The notes beneath the pieces were generated by a model, which was not told where the DNA came from, did no database searches, and saw nothing but the letters and a program-made list of their open reading frames with translations. DNA of 35,318 nt from Rhodospirillales bacterium Ga0074136 (GTDB lineage Bacteria; Pseudomonadota; Alphaproteobacteria; Acetobacterales; Acetobacteraceae), in contig LNEW01000057.1 of NCBI GenBank assembly GCA_001464375.1, positions 1 to 35,318 on the forward strand. The letters are read 5' to 3'. Made by a program: the position numbers and the translations under genes. Shown in pieces: positions 8,356-15,437 of this stretch. How positions within the stretch are numbered: the stretch's first letter is position 1; each line of letters starts with the position of its first letter.

Positions 8356-9261
8356 ATGAGCCCGCGCACCTGGTCCCTGCTGATCGCCCTGTCCGTCCTG
8401 TGGGGCGGATCCTTCTTCTTCGTCGGCGTGGCGGTGGCCGAGGTCCCGCCGCTGAGCCTGGTCACGCTGCGCGTGGCGATCGCCGCCGGGATCCTGTGGG
8501 CGGCGCTGCCGCTGTTCGGCGTCGCGGCGCCGCGCGGCGCGCGCGCCTGGGGCGCGATCGCGGCCATGGCGTTGCTCAACAATGCCATCCCCTTCTCGCT
8601 GATCGTGTGGGCGCAGCAGACGCTGCCTTCCGGGCTCGCCGCTATCCTGAACGCGACCACGCCGCTGTGGACCGTGCTGGTCGCGCATGCGCTGACGCAG
8701 GAGGAGAAGGCGACGCGTGCCAAGCTGGCAGGCGCGGGGCTGGGCTTCGCCGGGGTCGCGGCGATGATGGGGCCGGACATCGTGGCGGGCGCGGTCGCGG
8801 CCGGCTGGGCCACCGCGGCGGTCCTGGCCGCGACGCTGTCCTATGCCTTTGCTGGCGTGTTCGGGCGGCGGTTCCGTGCGCTGGGCGTCGCGCCGATGCA
8901 GGCGGCAGTCGGCCAGGTCACGGCGTCGGCAGCGATGATGCTGCCGCTGGCGCTGCTGGTGGACCAGCCCTGGACGCTGCCCTTGCCCTCCGCAGCCGCG
9001 GCGGGTGCGGTGCTCGGCCTGGCGGCACTGTCCACCGCGCTCGCCTATGTCTTGTATTTCCGCATCCTGGCGCTGGCCGGGGCGGTGAACCTGCTGTTGG
9101 TGACCTTCCTGATCCCGGTCAGCGCCATCCTCCTCGGCACGCTGGTGTTGGGGGAGGCGCTGGCGCCGCGACACCTGGCCGGCATGCTGCTGATCGGCCT
9201 GGGCTTGGCCGCGATCGACGGCCGGCCACTGGCCTACGCCTCGCGCAGCCTGCGCTCGTAG
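8356..9261 (+). CDS. EamA-family (DMT) transporter
   Basis: 301 residues; ten-helix drug/metabolite transporter of the inner membrane with two EamA repeats. The first repeat opens SLLIALSVLWGGSFFFVGVA and continues with RVAIAAGILWA and FSLIVWAQQTLPSGLAAIL. The second contains AATLSYAFAGVFGRRFRAL and LGTLVLGEALAPRHLAGMLL. Some members export amino acids or opine metallophores, so the neighbouring opine-dehydrogenase-like gene is notable, but the substrate is unknown. It follows the TctC gene by 65 bp on the same strand. Its last 28 bp overlap the end of the convergent olsB. No strong ribosome site is seen before ATG 8356; ATG 8346 is out of frame. Confidence 0.93.
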   Translation: MSPRTWSLLIALSVLWGGSFFFVGVAVAEVPPLSLVTLRVAIAAGILWAALPLFGVAAPRGARAWGAIAAMALLNNAIPFSLIVWAQQTLPSGLAAILNATTPLWTVLVAHALTQEEKATRAKLAGAGLGFAGVAAMMGPDIVAGAVAAGWATAAVLAATLSYAFAGVFGRRFRALGVAPMQAAVGQVTASAAMMLPLALLVDQPWTLPLPSAAAAGAVLGLAALSTALAYVLYFRILALAGAVNLLLVTFLIPVSAILLGTLVLGEALAPRHLAGMLLIGLGLAAIDGRPLAYASRSLRS

Positions 9262-10037
9262 TGGCGGTAGTACTTGTCCGTCACCAGGTCCGTCTTCACC
9301 ACCACCGCCACGTCGGTGGTGTTGAACTGGTGGTCCAGCACTGCCCCGTCGCCGACGAAGCCGCCCAGGCGCAGGTAGCCCTTCACCAGCGGCGGCAGCG
9401 AGACCAGGGTGCGCTTCACGTCGATGCCCGCCGGGTCGCGGCGCAGCATCGGCACGTAGCGGTCGGGCAGCGCGACCGGGCGGATCGCCTCGGGCGCCAT
9501 GTGGTTGGCCGCGAGGTAGGTGAGCTCGTCGGCCAGCACATCGAGGTCGGTGCCCGGCAGCGAGGCGCAGCCGAACATCAGCGCGACCTCGTGCTTGAAC
9601 ACATAGGCCGCGATGCCGCCCCACAGCAGTTGCAGGGTGCCGCGCGTGCGATACGCGGCATCCACGCAGGACCGGCCCAGTTCCAGCACCTGGCCGTCGA
9701 AGCCGGTGATGCGGGAGATGTCGTATTCGCCGGCGGAATACCAGCGACCCAGCCTGGCCGCCGCCGGCCGGCGGATCAGCCGATAGGTGCCGACGACGGA
9801 TTGCGCACCCTCCCCGCGGTCATGGTCCACCACCAGCAGGTGGTCGGCCACCGCGTCGAAATCGTCGCGATCGCGCTGCGTGGCCGCGGTCGGCGCATCG
9901 GGATGCGCGCCCATCTCGGTATAGAAGACGCGGTAGCGCAGCGCCTGCACCGCATCGATCTCGTCCGCATCGACCGCGAGGCGTACGCCCAGATTGCCCG
10001 ATCGCAGTTCCCCGAAGCCGGGATCCGCCTGGTTCAC
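9234..10037 (-). CDS. olsB: L-ornithine N-alpha-acyltransferase, OlsB-like (GNAT)
   Basis: 267 residues; acyl-ACP-dependent N-acyltransferase that makes lyso-ornithine lipid from ornithine. It matches the hemolysin-like GNAT group: RYRVFYTEMGAHPDAP near residue 35, DHLLVVDHD, VVGTYRLIRR, then LELGRSCVDAAYRTRGTLQL and LWGGIAAYVFKHEVALMFGC with PGTDLD. The conserved end includes VKGYLRLGGFVGDGAVLDH. The start is GTG 10035-10037, overlapping the fur stop as GTGA, so it appears translationally coupled to fur. OlsA normally completes ornithine lipid; the PlsC-family gene further along the strand is a candidate. The 3' end overlaps the convergent EamA gene by 28 bp. Confidence 0.85.
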   Translation of the reverse strand: MNQADPGFGELRSGNLGVRLAVDADEIDAVQALRYRVFYTEMGAHPDAPTAATQRDRDDFDAVADHLLVVDHDRGEGAQSVVGTYRLIRRPAAARLGRWYSAGEYDISRITGFDGQVLELGRSCVDAAYRTRGTLQLLWGGIAAYVFKHEVALMFGCASLPGTDLDVLADELTYLAANHMAPEAIRPVALPDRYVPMLRRDPAGIDVKRTLVSLPPLVKGYLRLGGFVGDGAVLDHQFNTTDVAVVVKTDLVTDKYYRHYERRLREA

Positions 10038-10567
10038 GGATCCGTCCCGGCCGGGGGTCGGCGCGGCGCGGCGCGGGAGGATTCCGGTGCCGGCTTGCGG
10101 CCGAACAATTCGAGCCGCTGGCCCACCAGGTCGAAGCCGAGCCGCGCCGCCAGCCGCTTCGCCAGCGTGTCGAATTCCGCGTCGGCGAATTCGATGACGC
10201 GGCCGCTGTCGACGTCGATCAAGTGATGGTGGTGGCCGCGATCGGCCAGGTCGTAGCGCGCGCGCCCGCCGCCGAAGTCGCGCTTCTCGAGGATGCCGTT
10301 CTCCTCGAGCAGTCGCACCGTCCGGTAGACCGTCGCGATCGACACCTTGCTGTCGAGCGCGAGCGCGCGCCGATAGACGTCCTCGACATCCGGGTGGTCC
10401 TCGGCGTCGCTGAGGACGCGCGCGATCAGCCGCCGCTGCCCGGTCATCTTGAGGCCGCGCTCGATGCACAGCCTTTCGATCCGCGAGGGCGCCTCGGTCG
10501 CTGCCAGGCTCGGTCGGGTCCGGGTCTCGATCACGTGGTCAGCATCCGGCAGATGGGTGCGCCCCAT
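10034..10567 (-). CDS. fur: Fur-family metal-responsive transcriptional repressor
   Basis: About 177 residues; dimeric DNA-binding repressor responding to iron or a related metal. The N-terminal winged helix runs from RIERLCIERGLKMTGQRR, with DAEDHPDVEDVYRRA and the recognition region SIATVYRTVRLLEENG (about 76-91). The metal/dimer domain has GRARYDLADRGHHHHLIDV and RVIEFADAEFD. The C-x2-C structural zinc motifs of E. coli Fur are absent, as is common in alphaproteobacterial Fur/Mur proteins, so the metal is uncertain. ATG 10567 is my choice; TTG 10612 upstream and GTG 10534 downstream are possible. It overlaps olsB by 4 nt and follows mucR. Confidence 0.88.
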   Translation of the reverse strand: MGRTHLPDADHVIETRTRPSLAATEAPSRIERLCIERGLKMTGQRRLIARVLSDAEDHPDVEDVYRRALALDSKVSIATVYRTVRLLEENGILEKRDFGGGRARYDLADRGHHHHLIDVDSGRVIEFADAEFDTLAKRLAARLGFDLVGQRLELFGRKPAPESSRAAPRRPPAGTDP

Positions 10568-10631
10568 GCGGCGCGGGCCGGGACCATAGTCCGCCACGCG
10601 CCGCCGGGCCAATCCTGCCGTCGTCGGGCTG

Positions 10632-11060
10632 TCAGCCGCCCTTCGCCTTGGCGCGCGACCGCGGCGTGGTGCCGAGGCCGATCTTCTTGGCCAGCGAGGA
10701 ACGGTGCTTCGCGTAGTCCGGCGCCACCATGGGGTAGTCGTTCGGCAGGCCCCACCGCTCGCGATACTGTTCCGGCGAAAGGTTGTAGGAGGTCTTGAGA
10801 TGCCGCTTCAGCATCTTCAGCTTCTTCCCATCCTCGAGGCAGACGAGGTAGCCCGGTGTGATCGACTTCTTGATCGGCACGGCCGGCTGCGGGCGCTCGG
10901 GCTCCGGCGGCGGCGCGCTTCCAACACCCGACAGCGTGCGAAACACTTCCTGGATCAGGTTCGGAAGTTCCTGCGCCGGCACCGGGTTGTGCGACACATG
11001 CGCCGAGACGATCTGCGCCGTCAGGCCAAGAAGTTCGCTGCTGGGATTGGAGTCGGCCAC
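10632..11060 (-). CDS. mucR: MucR/Ros-family transcriptional regulator
   Basis: 142 residues; alphaproteobacterial prokaryotic zinc-finger-like DNA-binding protein, known in the family to control exopolysaccharide, motility and cell-surface genes. The N-terminal oligomerisation region is MADSNPSSELLGLTAQIVSA; the DNA-binding core is GYLVCLEDGKKLKMLKRHL followed by LSPEQYRERWGLPNDYPMVA. The metal positions read C74, D77, H87, with Ser91/Tyr92 where the second His should be, so classical zinc binding looks lost. I chose GTG 11060, which has AAAGGGG 8 nt upstream; an ATG at 11084 would add eight residues that include that ribosome site. It lies upstream of fur and is divergent from the TusA-like gene. 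Confidence 0.93.
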   Translation of the reverse strand: MADSNPSSELLGLTAQIVSAHVSHNPVPAQELPNLIQEVFRTLSGVGSAPPPEPERPQPAVPIKKSITPGYLVCLEDGKKLKMLKRHLKTSYNLSPEQYRERWGLPNDYPMVAPDYAKHRSSLAKKIGLGTTPRSRAKAKGG

Positions 11061-11121
11061 GATGAAGCCCCTTTGTGTTTTCAAGCCGAGCCGCTTCTAG
11101 ACCCCGGTCGCTCACGCGGCA

Positions 11122-11412
11122 ATGTTCGAAAGGATAAATTTCTTGCCATCCTTGCCTTTTCCACCAGCAAGCGAAGAACTGTCGGCGGCTTCCACCCTCG
11201 ACATCACCGCCGAGACTTGCCCGATGACCTTCGTACGGGTCCGCCTTGCGCTGGATCGATTGCCGCCGGGGGCTATTCTCGCGGTGCTGCTGAAGGGTGA
11301 TGAACCCAGGCGCAATGTGCCGCGCACCGCCGTCGAACAGGGTCACCAGGTTGTGGATCAGGCGGACCTGCCCGATGGCGTCATGCGGCTGGTGCTGCGC
11401 CGCAAGGGCTGA
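11122..11412 (+). CDS. TusA/SirA-family sulfur carrier-like protein
   Basis: 96 residues; small cytosolic protein of the TusA/SirA/YedF fold, which relays sulfur through a conserved cysteine. The motif LDITAETCPMTFVRVRLAL is family-typical, with C33 as candidate active cysteine; the usual CPxP is CPMT here. It continues with a strand-helix pattern and RNVPRTAVEQGHQVV. The first 20 residues before the fold (MFERINFLPSLPF) have a different, AT-richer character, and ATG 11122 lacks a clear ribosome site, so the true start could be later. Its 3' end overlaps the convergent rimI by 32 bp, and it is divergent from mucR with a 61-bp gap. Confidence 0.75.
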   Translation: MFERINFLPSLPFPPASEELSAASTLDITAETCPMTFVRVRLALDRLPPGAILAVLLKGDEPRRNVPRTAVEQGHQVVDQADLPDGVMRLVLRRKG

Positions 11413-11854
11413 GCGGCAGCCGCAGCACCAGCGCATCCGACCCATCGGGGTAGTAGCGCCGCCGCCGCCCGGCCTCGGTCGCGCCAAGCCCGGCATAGAG
11501 CGCGCGCGCCGCCCGGTTCTCCGACGAGACTTCGAGGAACAGGTCCCGCGCGCCGCGGCCTGCCGCCTGTGCCATCAGCGCGCGCATCAGCGCCGCGCCG
11601 TGCCCGGCCCGCTGCGCGTCGGGGCGGATGGCGAGCGTCAGCACCTCCGCCTCCTCCGCCGCCACGCGACCCATCGCGAAGCCCACCGGCTCGGCGCCGG
11701 CGGTGCCGAGCAATGCGAAATGGCCTGGCAGCAGCAACAGCAGGCCGATCGCATGGGCGGTCCAGCGATCCGCCGGCGGGAAGGCCGCGGCGTGCAGCGC
11801 GCCGAGCAGCGCCGCCGCCTCCGGCCCGATCGGCGCGACGGCCGGCGCGTTCAT
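11381..11854 (-). CDS. rimI: ribosomal-protein-alanine N-acetyltransferase (RimI-like GNAT)
   Basis: 157 residues; GNAT acetyltransferase, classically acetylating the N-terminal alanine of ribosomal protein S18. The order is an N-terminal helix region with FPPADRWTAHAIGLLL, the strand EEAEVLTLAIRPDAQRAGHG carrying the acetyl-CoA loop (QRAGHGAAL), then LFLEVSSENRAARALYAGLG and RRRYYPDGSDALVLRLPL, the canonical RimI ending. ATG 11852-11854 overlaps the tsaB stop as ATGA, so the two are coupled; the tsaB-rimI pair is widely conserved. The 3' end overlaps the convergent TusA-like gene. Confidence 0.9.
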   Translation of the reverse strand: MNAPAVAPIGPEAAALLGALHAAAFPPADRWTAHAIGLLLLLPGHFALLGTAGAEPVGFAMGRVAAEEAEVLTLAIRPDAQRAGHGAALMRALMAQAAGRGARDLFLEVSSENRAARALYAGLGATEAGRRRRYYPDGSDALVLRLPLSPCGAAPAA

Positions 11855-12516
11855 CCCGGCATCGCCGGCGCGGTCACGGCCGGTGGTTCCGCATAGAGCG
11901 GCGCGGCGCCGCGCATCGCGACGCCGGCGCCCAGGCGCCGCGCGACCAAGCGTGCAAGGTCGGCGGCCGCAGGCAGGCCGGGGCATGCCTGCGCCGCGTC
12001 TCCGCGGGCGCGCAGCACGGCGGCGACCACTTCCGCCGCATCGCCCAGCACCAGCACCGGCCTTTCGGCGACGGGCAGCGCATCGATCGGCGCGACCAGC
12101 GGGACCATCACCGCCTCGCTGCCGGGCGCGAAGCGTTCCAACACCACCCGCCCGCGCCGGTTGTCGATGGCAGCCCAGACTGTGCGGTCCTGGCGCAGGC
12201 CATCGGGCAGCGCAGCGAGCAGCGCCTCGCCTGTCGTGACGCCCACGAGCGGGCGGCCGGCCCCGCGCGCGATGCCCTCGGCCAGCGCGATGGCGGCGCG
12301 CAGCCCGGTGAAGCCGCCCGGACCCACGCCCACGGCCACCGCATCCAGCGCGGCGGCAGCCAGCCCGGCACGGACCAGGACATCGCGCGCCATCGGCGGC
12401 AGCAGTGCCGGCTGGCCGCGCGGCGCCTCGGCGACCGCCGCGACCACCACCGCGCCATCCACCAGCACGGCGGCCGAACAGCGGGCAAGCGCGCCCTCGA
12501 TGGCGAGGATCCTCAT
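11851..12516 (-). CDS. tsaB: tRNA t6A threonylcarbamoyl transfer protein TsaB
   Basis: 221 residues; ASKHA-fold partner of TsaD in the complex that installs threonylcarbamoyl adenosine at A37 of tRNAs reading ANN codons. The N-terminus MRILAIEGALARCSAAVL and the signature VAVGVGPGGFTGLRAAIALA are diagnostic. The C-terminal half (VLVLGDAAEVVAAVLRARG, then PLYAEPPAVTAP) fits the usual end, where the PxYLR-like motif is PLYAEPP. Start ATG 12514-12516 has no obvious ribosome site. It is divergent from a TctC gene across 112 bp, which must hold both promoters. It is translationally coupled to rimI. Confidence 0.92.
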   Translation of the reverse strand: MRILAIEGALARCSAAVLVDGAVVVAAVAEAPRGQPALLPPMARDVLVRAGLAAAALDAVAVGVGPGGFTGLRAAIALAEGIARGAGRPLVGVTTGEALLAALPDGLRQDRTVWAAIDNRRGRVVLERFAPGSEAVMVPLVAPIDALPVAERPVLVLGDAAEVVAAVLRARGDAAQACPGLPAAADLARLVARRLGAGVAMRGAAPLYAEPPAVTAPAMPG

Positions 12517-12628
12517 GCGTGCGGCTTTACGGCACTTCCCCGGGCGGCGGAATGGATGGCTTCCACCGCCCGCGCTTCATCGCCAGGATGCCTCGCCGGG
12601 CCGCCGAGCCCGAAGGGAAGGAAACACC

Positions 12629-13597
12629 ATGACCATCACCCGCCGCGCCCTCGGCGCCGCAGCCCTGGCCGCACCCACCCTGCTCGCCGCGCGCGGCGCG
12701 GCCGCGCAGGCCGCCTTCCCGTCGCGCGCCGTGCGCATCATCGTGCCGTACACACCGGGCGGGGTCTCCGACATCACGGCGCGCCTGCTCTCCGAACCCC
12801 TCTCCGGCACCTGGGGACAGCCCGTCCCGGTCGAGAACCGCGCGGGTGCGGACGGTGTGATCGGCACCGAGGTGGTGGCGCGCGCGCCGGCGGATGGCTA
12901 CACGCTCGGCCTCGTCTCGGTCGGCCATCCGGTCAACGCCGCCTTCTACCGCCTGCCCTTCGACACCATGCGCGACTTCACCTTCGTCACGCAGACCACG
13001 GCGACGCCGCTGGTGCTGTGCGCGCCGCGCGCCTTCGCACCGAACACGCCGGCGGAGCTGGTGGACTACGCCAAGCGCAACCCGGGCGTGACCTTCGCCG
13101 GCACCGGCGGCGTGGTGCGCCTGGCCCCCGTGCTGTTCGCGCAGCGCACCGGCATCCAGCTGGAATACGTGCCTTATCGCGGTAGCACCCAGGCGCATCC
13201 GGACCTGATGGCGAACCGCGTGAACATCATGTTCGACACGGTCCCGGCGGCGCTGCCGCATATCCAGTCGGGCGCGCTGAAGGCGCTGGCCACCACGGGC
13301 GCGCGCCGCAGCCCGCAATTGCCCGACGTGCCGACCATGGCCGAAGCGCTGCTGCCGGGCTTCGAGGCAGCGACCTGGGGCATGATCATCGCCCCGGCCA
13401 ACCTGCCGCCGGCGGTGCTGGCGAAGCTCAACACCGACATCCGCGCGGCGCTGCGCAACCCGACCGTGGTGGACCGGCACAAGACGCTGGGGGCGGAGAT
13501 CGTGTCGAACACGCCCGACGAGATGCGCGCCTTCGTGCAGAGCGAGATGGAGAAGTGGGTGGCGGCGGCGCGCGCGGCGGGGATTCAGCCGCAATAG
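12629..13597 (+). CDS. TctC/Bug-type periplasmic substrate-binding receptor (copy 2)
   Basis: 322 residues; TTT-family solute receptor. The signal peptide MTITRRALGAAALAAPTLLA, ending near AAAQA, carries a twin arginine. Family landmarks are SRAVRIIVPYTPGGVSDITA, VENRAGADGVIG, ADGYTLGLVSVGHP, FAGTGGVVRLAPVLF and LEYVPYRGSTQAHPDLMANR. It ends with the two-lobe closing helices near NTPDEMRAFVQSEMEKW. ATG 12629 is preceded by GAAGGGAAGGAAACACC. It stands alone on the plus strand; the convergent amidase gene ends 103 bp later across two hairpins. Ligand unknown; pairing with the amidase is only positional. Confidence 0.93.
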   Translation: MTITRRALGAAALAAPTLLAARGAAAQAAFPSRAVRIIVPYTPGGVSDITARLLSEPLSGTWGQPVPVENRAGADGVIGTEVVARAPADGYTLGLVSVGHPVNAAFYRLPFDTMRDFTFVTQTTATPLVLCAPRAFAPNTPAELVDYAKRNPGVTFAGTGGVVRLAPVLFAQRTGIQLEYVPYRGSTQAHPDLMANRVNIMFDTVPAALPHIQSGALKALATTGARRSPQLPDVPTMAEALLPGFEAATWGMIIAPANLPPAVLAKLNTDIRAALRNPTVVDRHKTLGAEIVSNTPDEMRAFVQSEMEKWVAAARAAGIQPQ

Positions 13598-13603
13598 GCA
13601 AGG

Positions 13604-13641
13604 TTGGGGGAGGGCACTCCCCCAAGCCCCCTCCTTTTTTT
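13604..13641 (+). terminator. intrinsic terminator after TctC copy 2
   Basis: A 9-bp hairpin TTGGGGGAG-GGCA-CTCCCCCAA (13604-13625) begins 6 nt after the stop codon. An alternative stem GGAGGG (13609-13614) with CCCTCC (13629-13634) ends directly against a run of seven T (13635-13641). Either fold gives a GC stem plus U tract in the plus direction. Confidence 0.75.
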
Positions 13642-13647
13642 GGCACT

Positions 13648-13678
13648 TGGGAACTGACGGCGGCGGAGGCAGTTCCCA
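13648..13678. terminator. second hairpin between convergent genes
   Basis: TGGGAACTG (13648-13656) and CAGTTCCCA (13670-13678) form a perfect 9-bp stem with a 13-nt loop, 22 nt beyond the amidase stop on the minus strand. On the minus strand the upstream A run of the first hairpin follows it, so the pair could end transcription from both sides. Confidence 0.55.
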
Positions 13679-13699
13679 CAGCCGGGAGGAGGATGGGGG

Positions 13700-15154
13700 T
13701 TATTCGTAGGGCGGCACCACCCCCGGCCTCGGGTCGATCGGCAGCATCCGATCCAGCCCGCTCATCCGTTCGAACAACGCCGCCACCTGCAGCGCCCGTG
13801 CATCCTGCCGCGGCGGCGCCACCACCTGCAGCCCGACCGGCCGCCCATGCTGGTCGAAGCCGCAGGGCACGGCCACCGCGGGGCAGCCGGCCAGCGTGGC
13901 GAAGGCGTTGATCAGCGACCCGCCCATGTAGTTCTCCAGCACCTTCCCCGCGATGCGCTCGGGCGCGCGCAGCATCACGTCGAAGGCCGGCGTCGAGGAA
14001 CAGGGCGTGACCAGCACGTCGCAGCGTTCGAAGATGTCGCGCAGCGACCGGAAGAAGCGCGTGCGCTCATGTTCCGCCCAGGCCAGGCGGGATGGTGTCT
14101 CGGCCAGGCCGCGCTCGGTCTGCCAGATGATGTCGGGCTTCACCTTGTCGCGGTGGCTGGCGAGCAGCGCCTCGCGGTCCACCACGAAATGCTGGCTGCG
14201 CAGCACCAGGAAGGCCTCCATCAGCGCGCCGACCTCGGGGTGCGCTTCCTCGACGACGCAGCCGAGCGATTCGAATCGCCGGACCTCCCGCGCGCAGATC
14301 GCCGCCGTCTCGCGGTCCATCGCCATGGTGCCGCCGAAATCGGTGGTGAAGGCGATGCGCGCCGGGCGCTCGGCCTCGGCCGCCGCGACGGCATCGGCAT
14401 AGCAGCGCGCCGGCGCGTCGTAGGTCAACGGGTCATGCAGGTCCCACCCCGCCATGGTGTCGAGGAACAGCGCCAGGTCCGGGACATTGCGAGCCATCGG
14501 CCCCTGCACGGACAGGGTGGACCACAGGTCTTCCTCCGTGCCGCGCGTGACGCGCCCGGGCGAAGGCCGCATGCCCACCACCGAATTGTAGGATGCCGGC
14601 CGGCGCAGCGAACCGCCATGGTCCGACCCATGCGCCAACCATACCTCGCCGGTGGCCAGCGCGACCGCGCCGCCGCCGGTCGAACCGCCACAGGTGAGCG
14701 ACGTGTTCCACGGGTTGCGCGTGCGCCCGAACACCTCGTTGAAGGTCGACCCGCCGGCGCCGAATTCCGGGGTGTTGGACTTGGCGATGACGATGCCGCC
14801 ACGGCGTTCGATGCGCCGCACGATGGGCGAGCTGGTGGCTGGCACATGGTTGGCGAAGATCGGGCTGCCGTAGGTCGTGCGCACGCCCGCCACGTCGGAC
14901 AGGTCCTTGATCGCGACCGGCAAGCCGGCGAGCCAGCCCGGTTCGTGCTCCGCCTCGCGCCGTTCGCCGCGCATCAGGGCCTTGGCGTGGTCCCGCGCGC
15001 GCTCAAGGCAGAGCGTGGGCAGCGCGTTCACCGCCGGTTCGACCGCGGCGATGCGTGCGGCCGCGGCATCGATGAGGTCGAGCGGCGTGATCTCCCGCGC
15101 GCGGAGCTTCGCCACCGCCTCGGTGGCGGTCAGGCGAATCAGGTCCTGGGTCAT
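13700..15154 (-). CDS. amidase (amidase-signature family)
   Basis: 484 residues; amidase-signature hydrolase that cleaves amide bonds, cytosolic. The catalytic Ser-cisSer-Lys set is visible: K83 in LPVAIKDLSDVAG, cis-Ser S158 in CGGSTGG and nucleophile S182 in GSDHGGSLRRPA; the 24-residue spacing of the two serines is the family value. The usual GGSSGGSA is GGSTGGGA here. The C-terminal part has GCPAVAVPCGFDQHGRPVGL and QVVAPPRQDARALQVAALFE. I chose ATG 15154 (MTQDLIRLTATEAV) over an upstream start at 15211 that overlaps the DUF6494 gene. GatA is unlikely, with no gatB/C beside it. The substrate is not predictable. Confidence 0.92.
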   Translation of the reverse strand: MTQDLIRLTATEAVAKLRAREITPLDLIDAAAARIAAVEPAVNALPTLCLERARDHAKALMRGERREAEHEPGWLAGLPVAIKDLSDVAGVRTTYGSPIFANHVPATSSPIVRRIERRGGIVIAKSNTPEFGAGGSTFNEVFGRTRNPWNTSLTCGGSTGGGAVALATGEVWLAHGSDHGGSLRRPASYNSVVGMRPSPGRVTRGTEEDLWSTLSVQGPMARNVPDLALFLDTMAGWDLHDPLTYDAPARCYADAVAAAEAERPARIAFTTDFGGTMAMDRETAAICAREVRRFESLGCVVEEAHPEVGALMEAFLVLRSQHFVVDREALLASHRDKVKPDIIWQTERGLAETPSRLAWAEHERTRFFRSLRDIFERCDVLVTPCSSTPAFDVMLRAPERIAGKVLENYMGGSLINAFATLAGCPAVAVPCGFDQHGRPVGLQVVAPPRQDARALQVAALFERMSGLDRMLPIDPRPGVVPPYE

Positions 15155-15161
15155 GCGGCGT

Positions 15162-15356
15162 TCAATCCAGCGGAAGTTCGGCTTCGACGACGTGGTCCAG
15201 CCCCGCCGCATCGGGCGAGGTCAGCGCCATGCGCAGGCGCAGCACGCGCGCGCCGCCCGCGCGCTCGCGCGCGACCTTCTCGATCTCCCGCTGCGACGTC
15301 ACGCCCACCTGCTTGAGGAACTTCCGCAGTTCCATGTTGAAGCGGTCCTCGTCCAT
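15162..15356 (-). CDS. DUF6494-family small protein
   Basis: 64 residues, soluble, no signal peptide. The N-terminal half MDEDRFNMELRKFLKQVGV continues as TSQREIEKVARE, a helical pattern I recall for the DUF6494 family. The C-terminal half is a strand-rich VLRLRMALTSPDAAGLDHV ending in AELPLD. ATG 15356 has GGGAG with 7 nt spacing. It lies 7 bp upstream of the amidase start on the same strand, so the two are probably cotranscribed. No biochemical role is known to me; the family name is from memory and should be confirmed. Confidence 0.75.
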   Translation of the reverse strand: MDEDRFNMELRKFLKQVGVTSQREIEKVARERAGGARVLRLRMALTSPDAAGLDHVVEAELPLD

Positions 15357-15437
15357 GGCATGTCTCCCGTGCGGCGCGTGGCGGTTCCCGGCTGGGGCCG
15401 CGCTGCGATAGCCTGCACCGGCAAGGAGCATCGCGCC

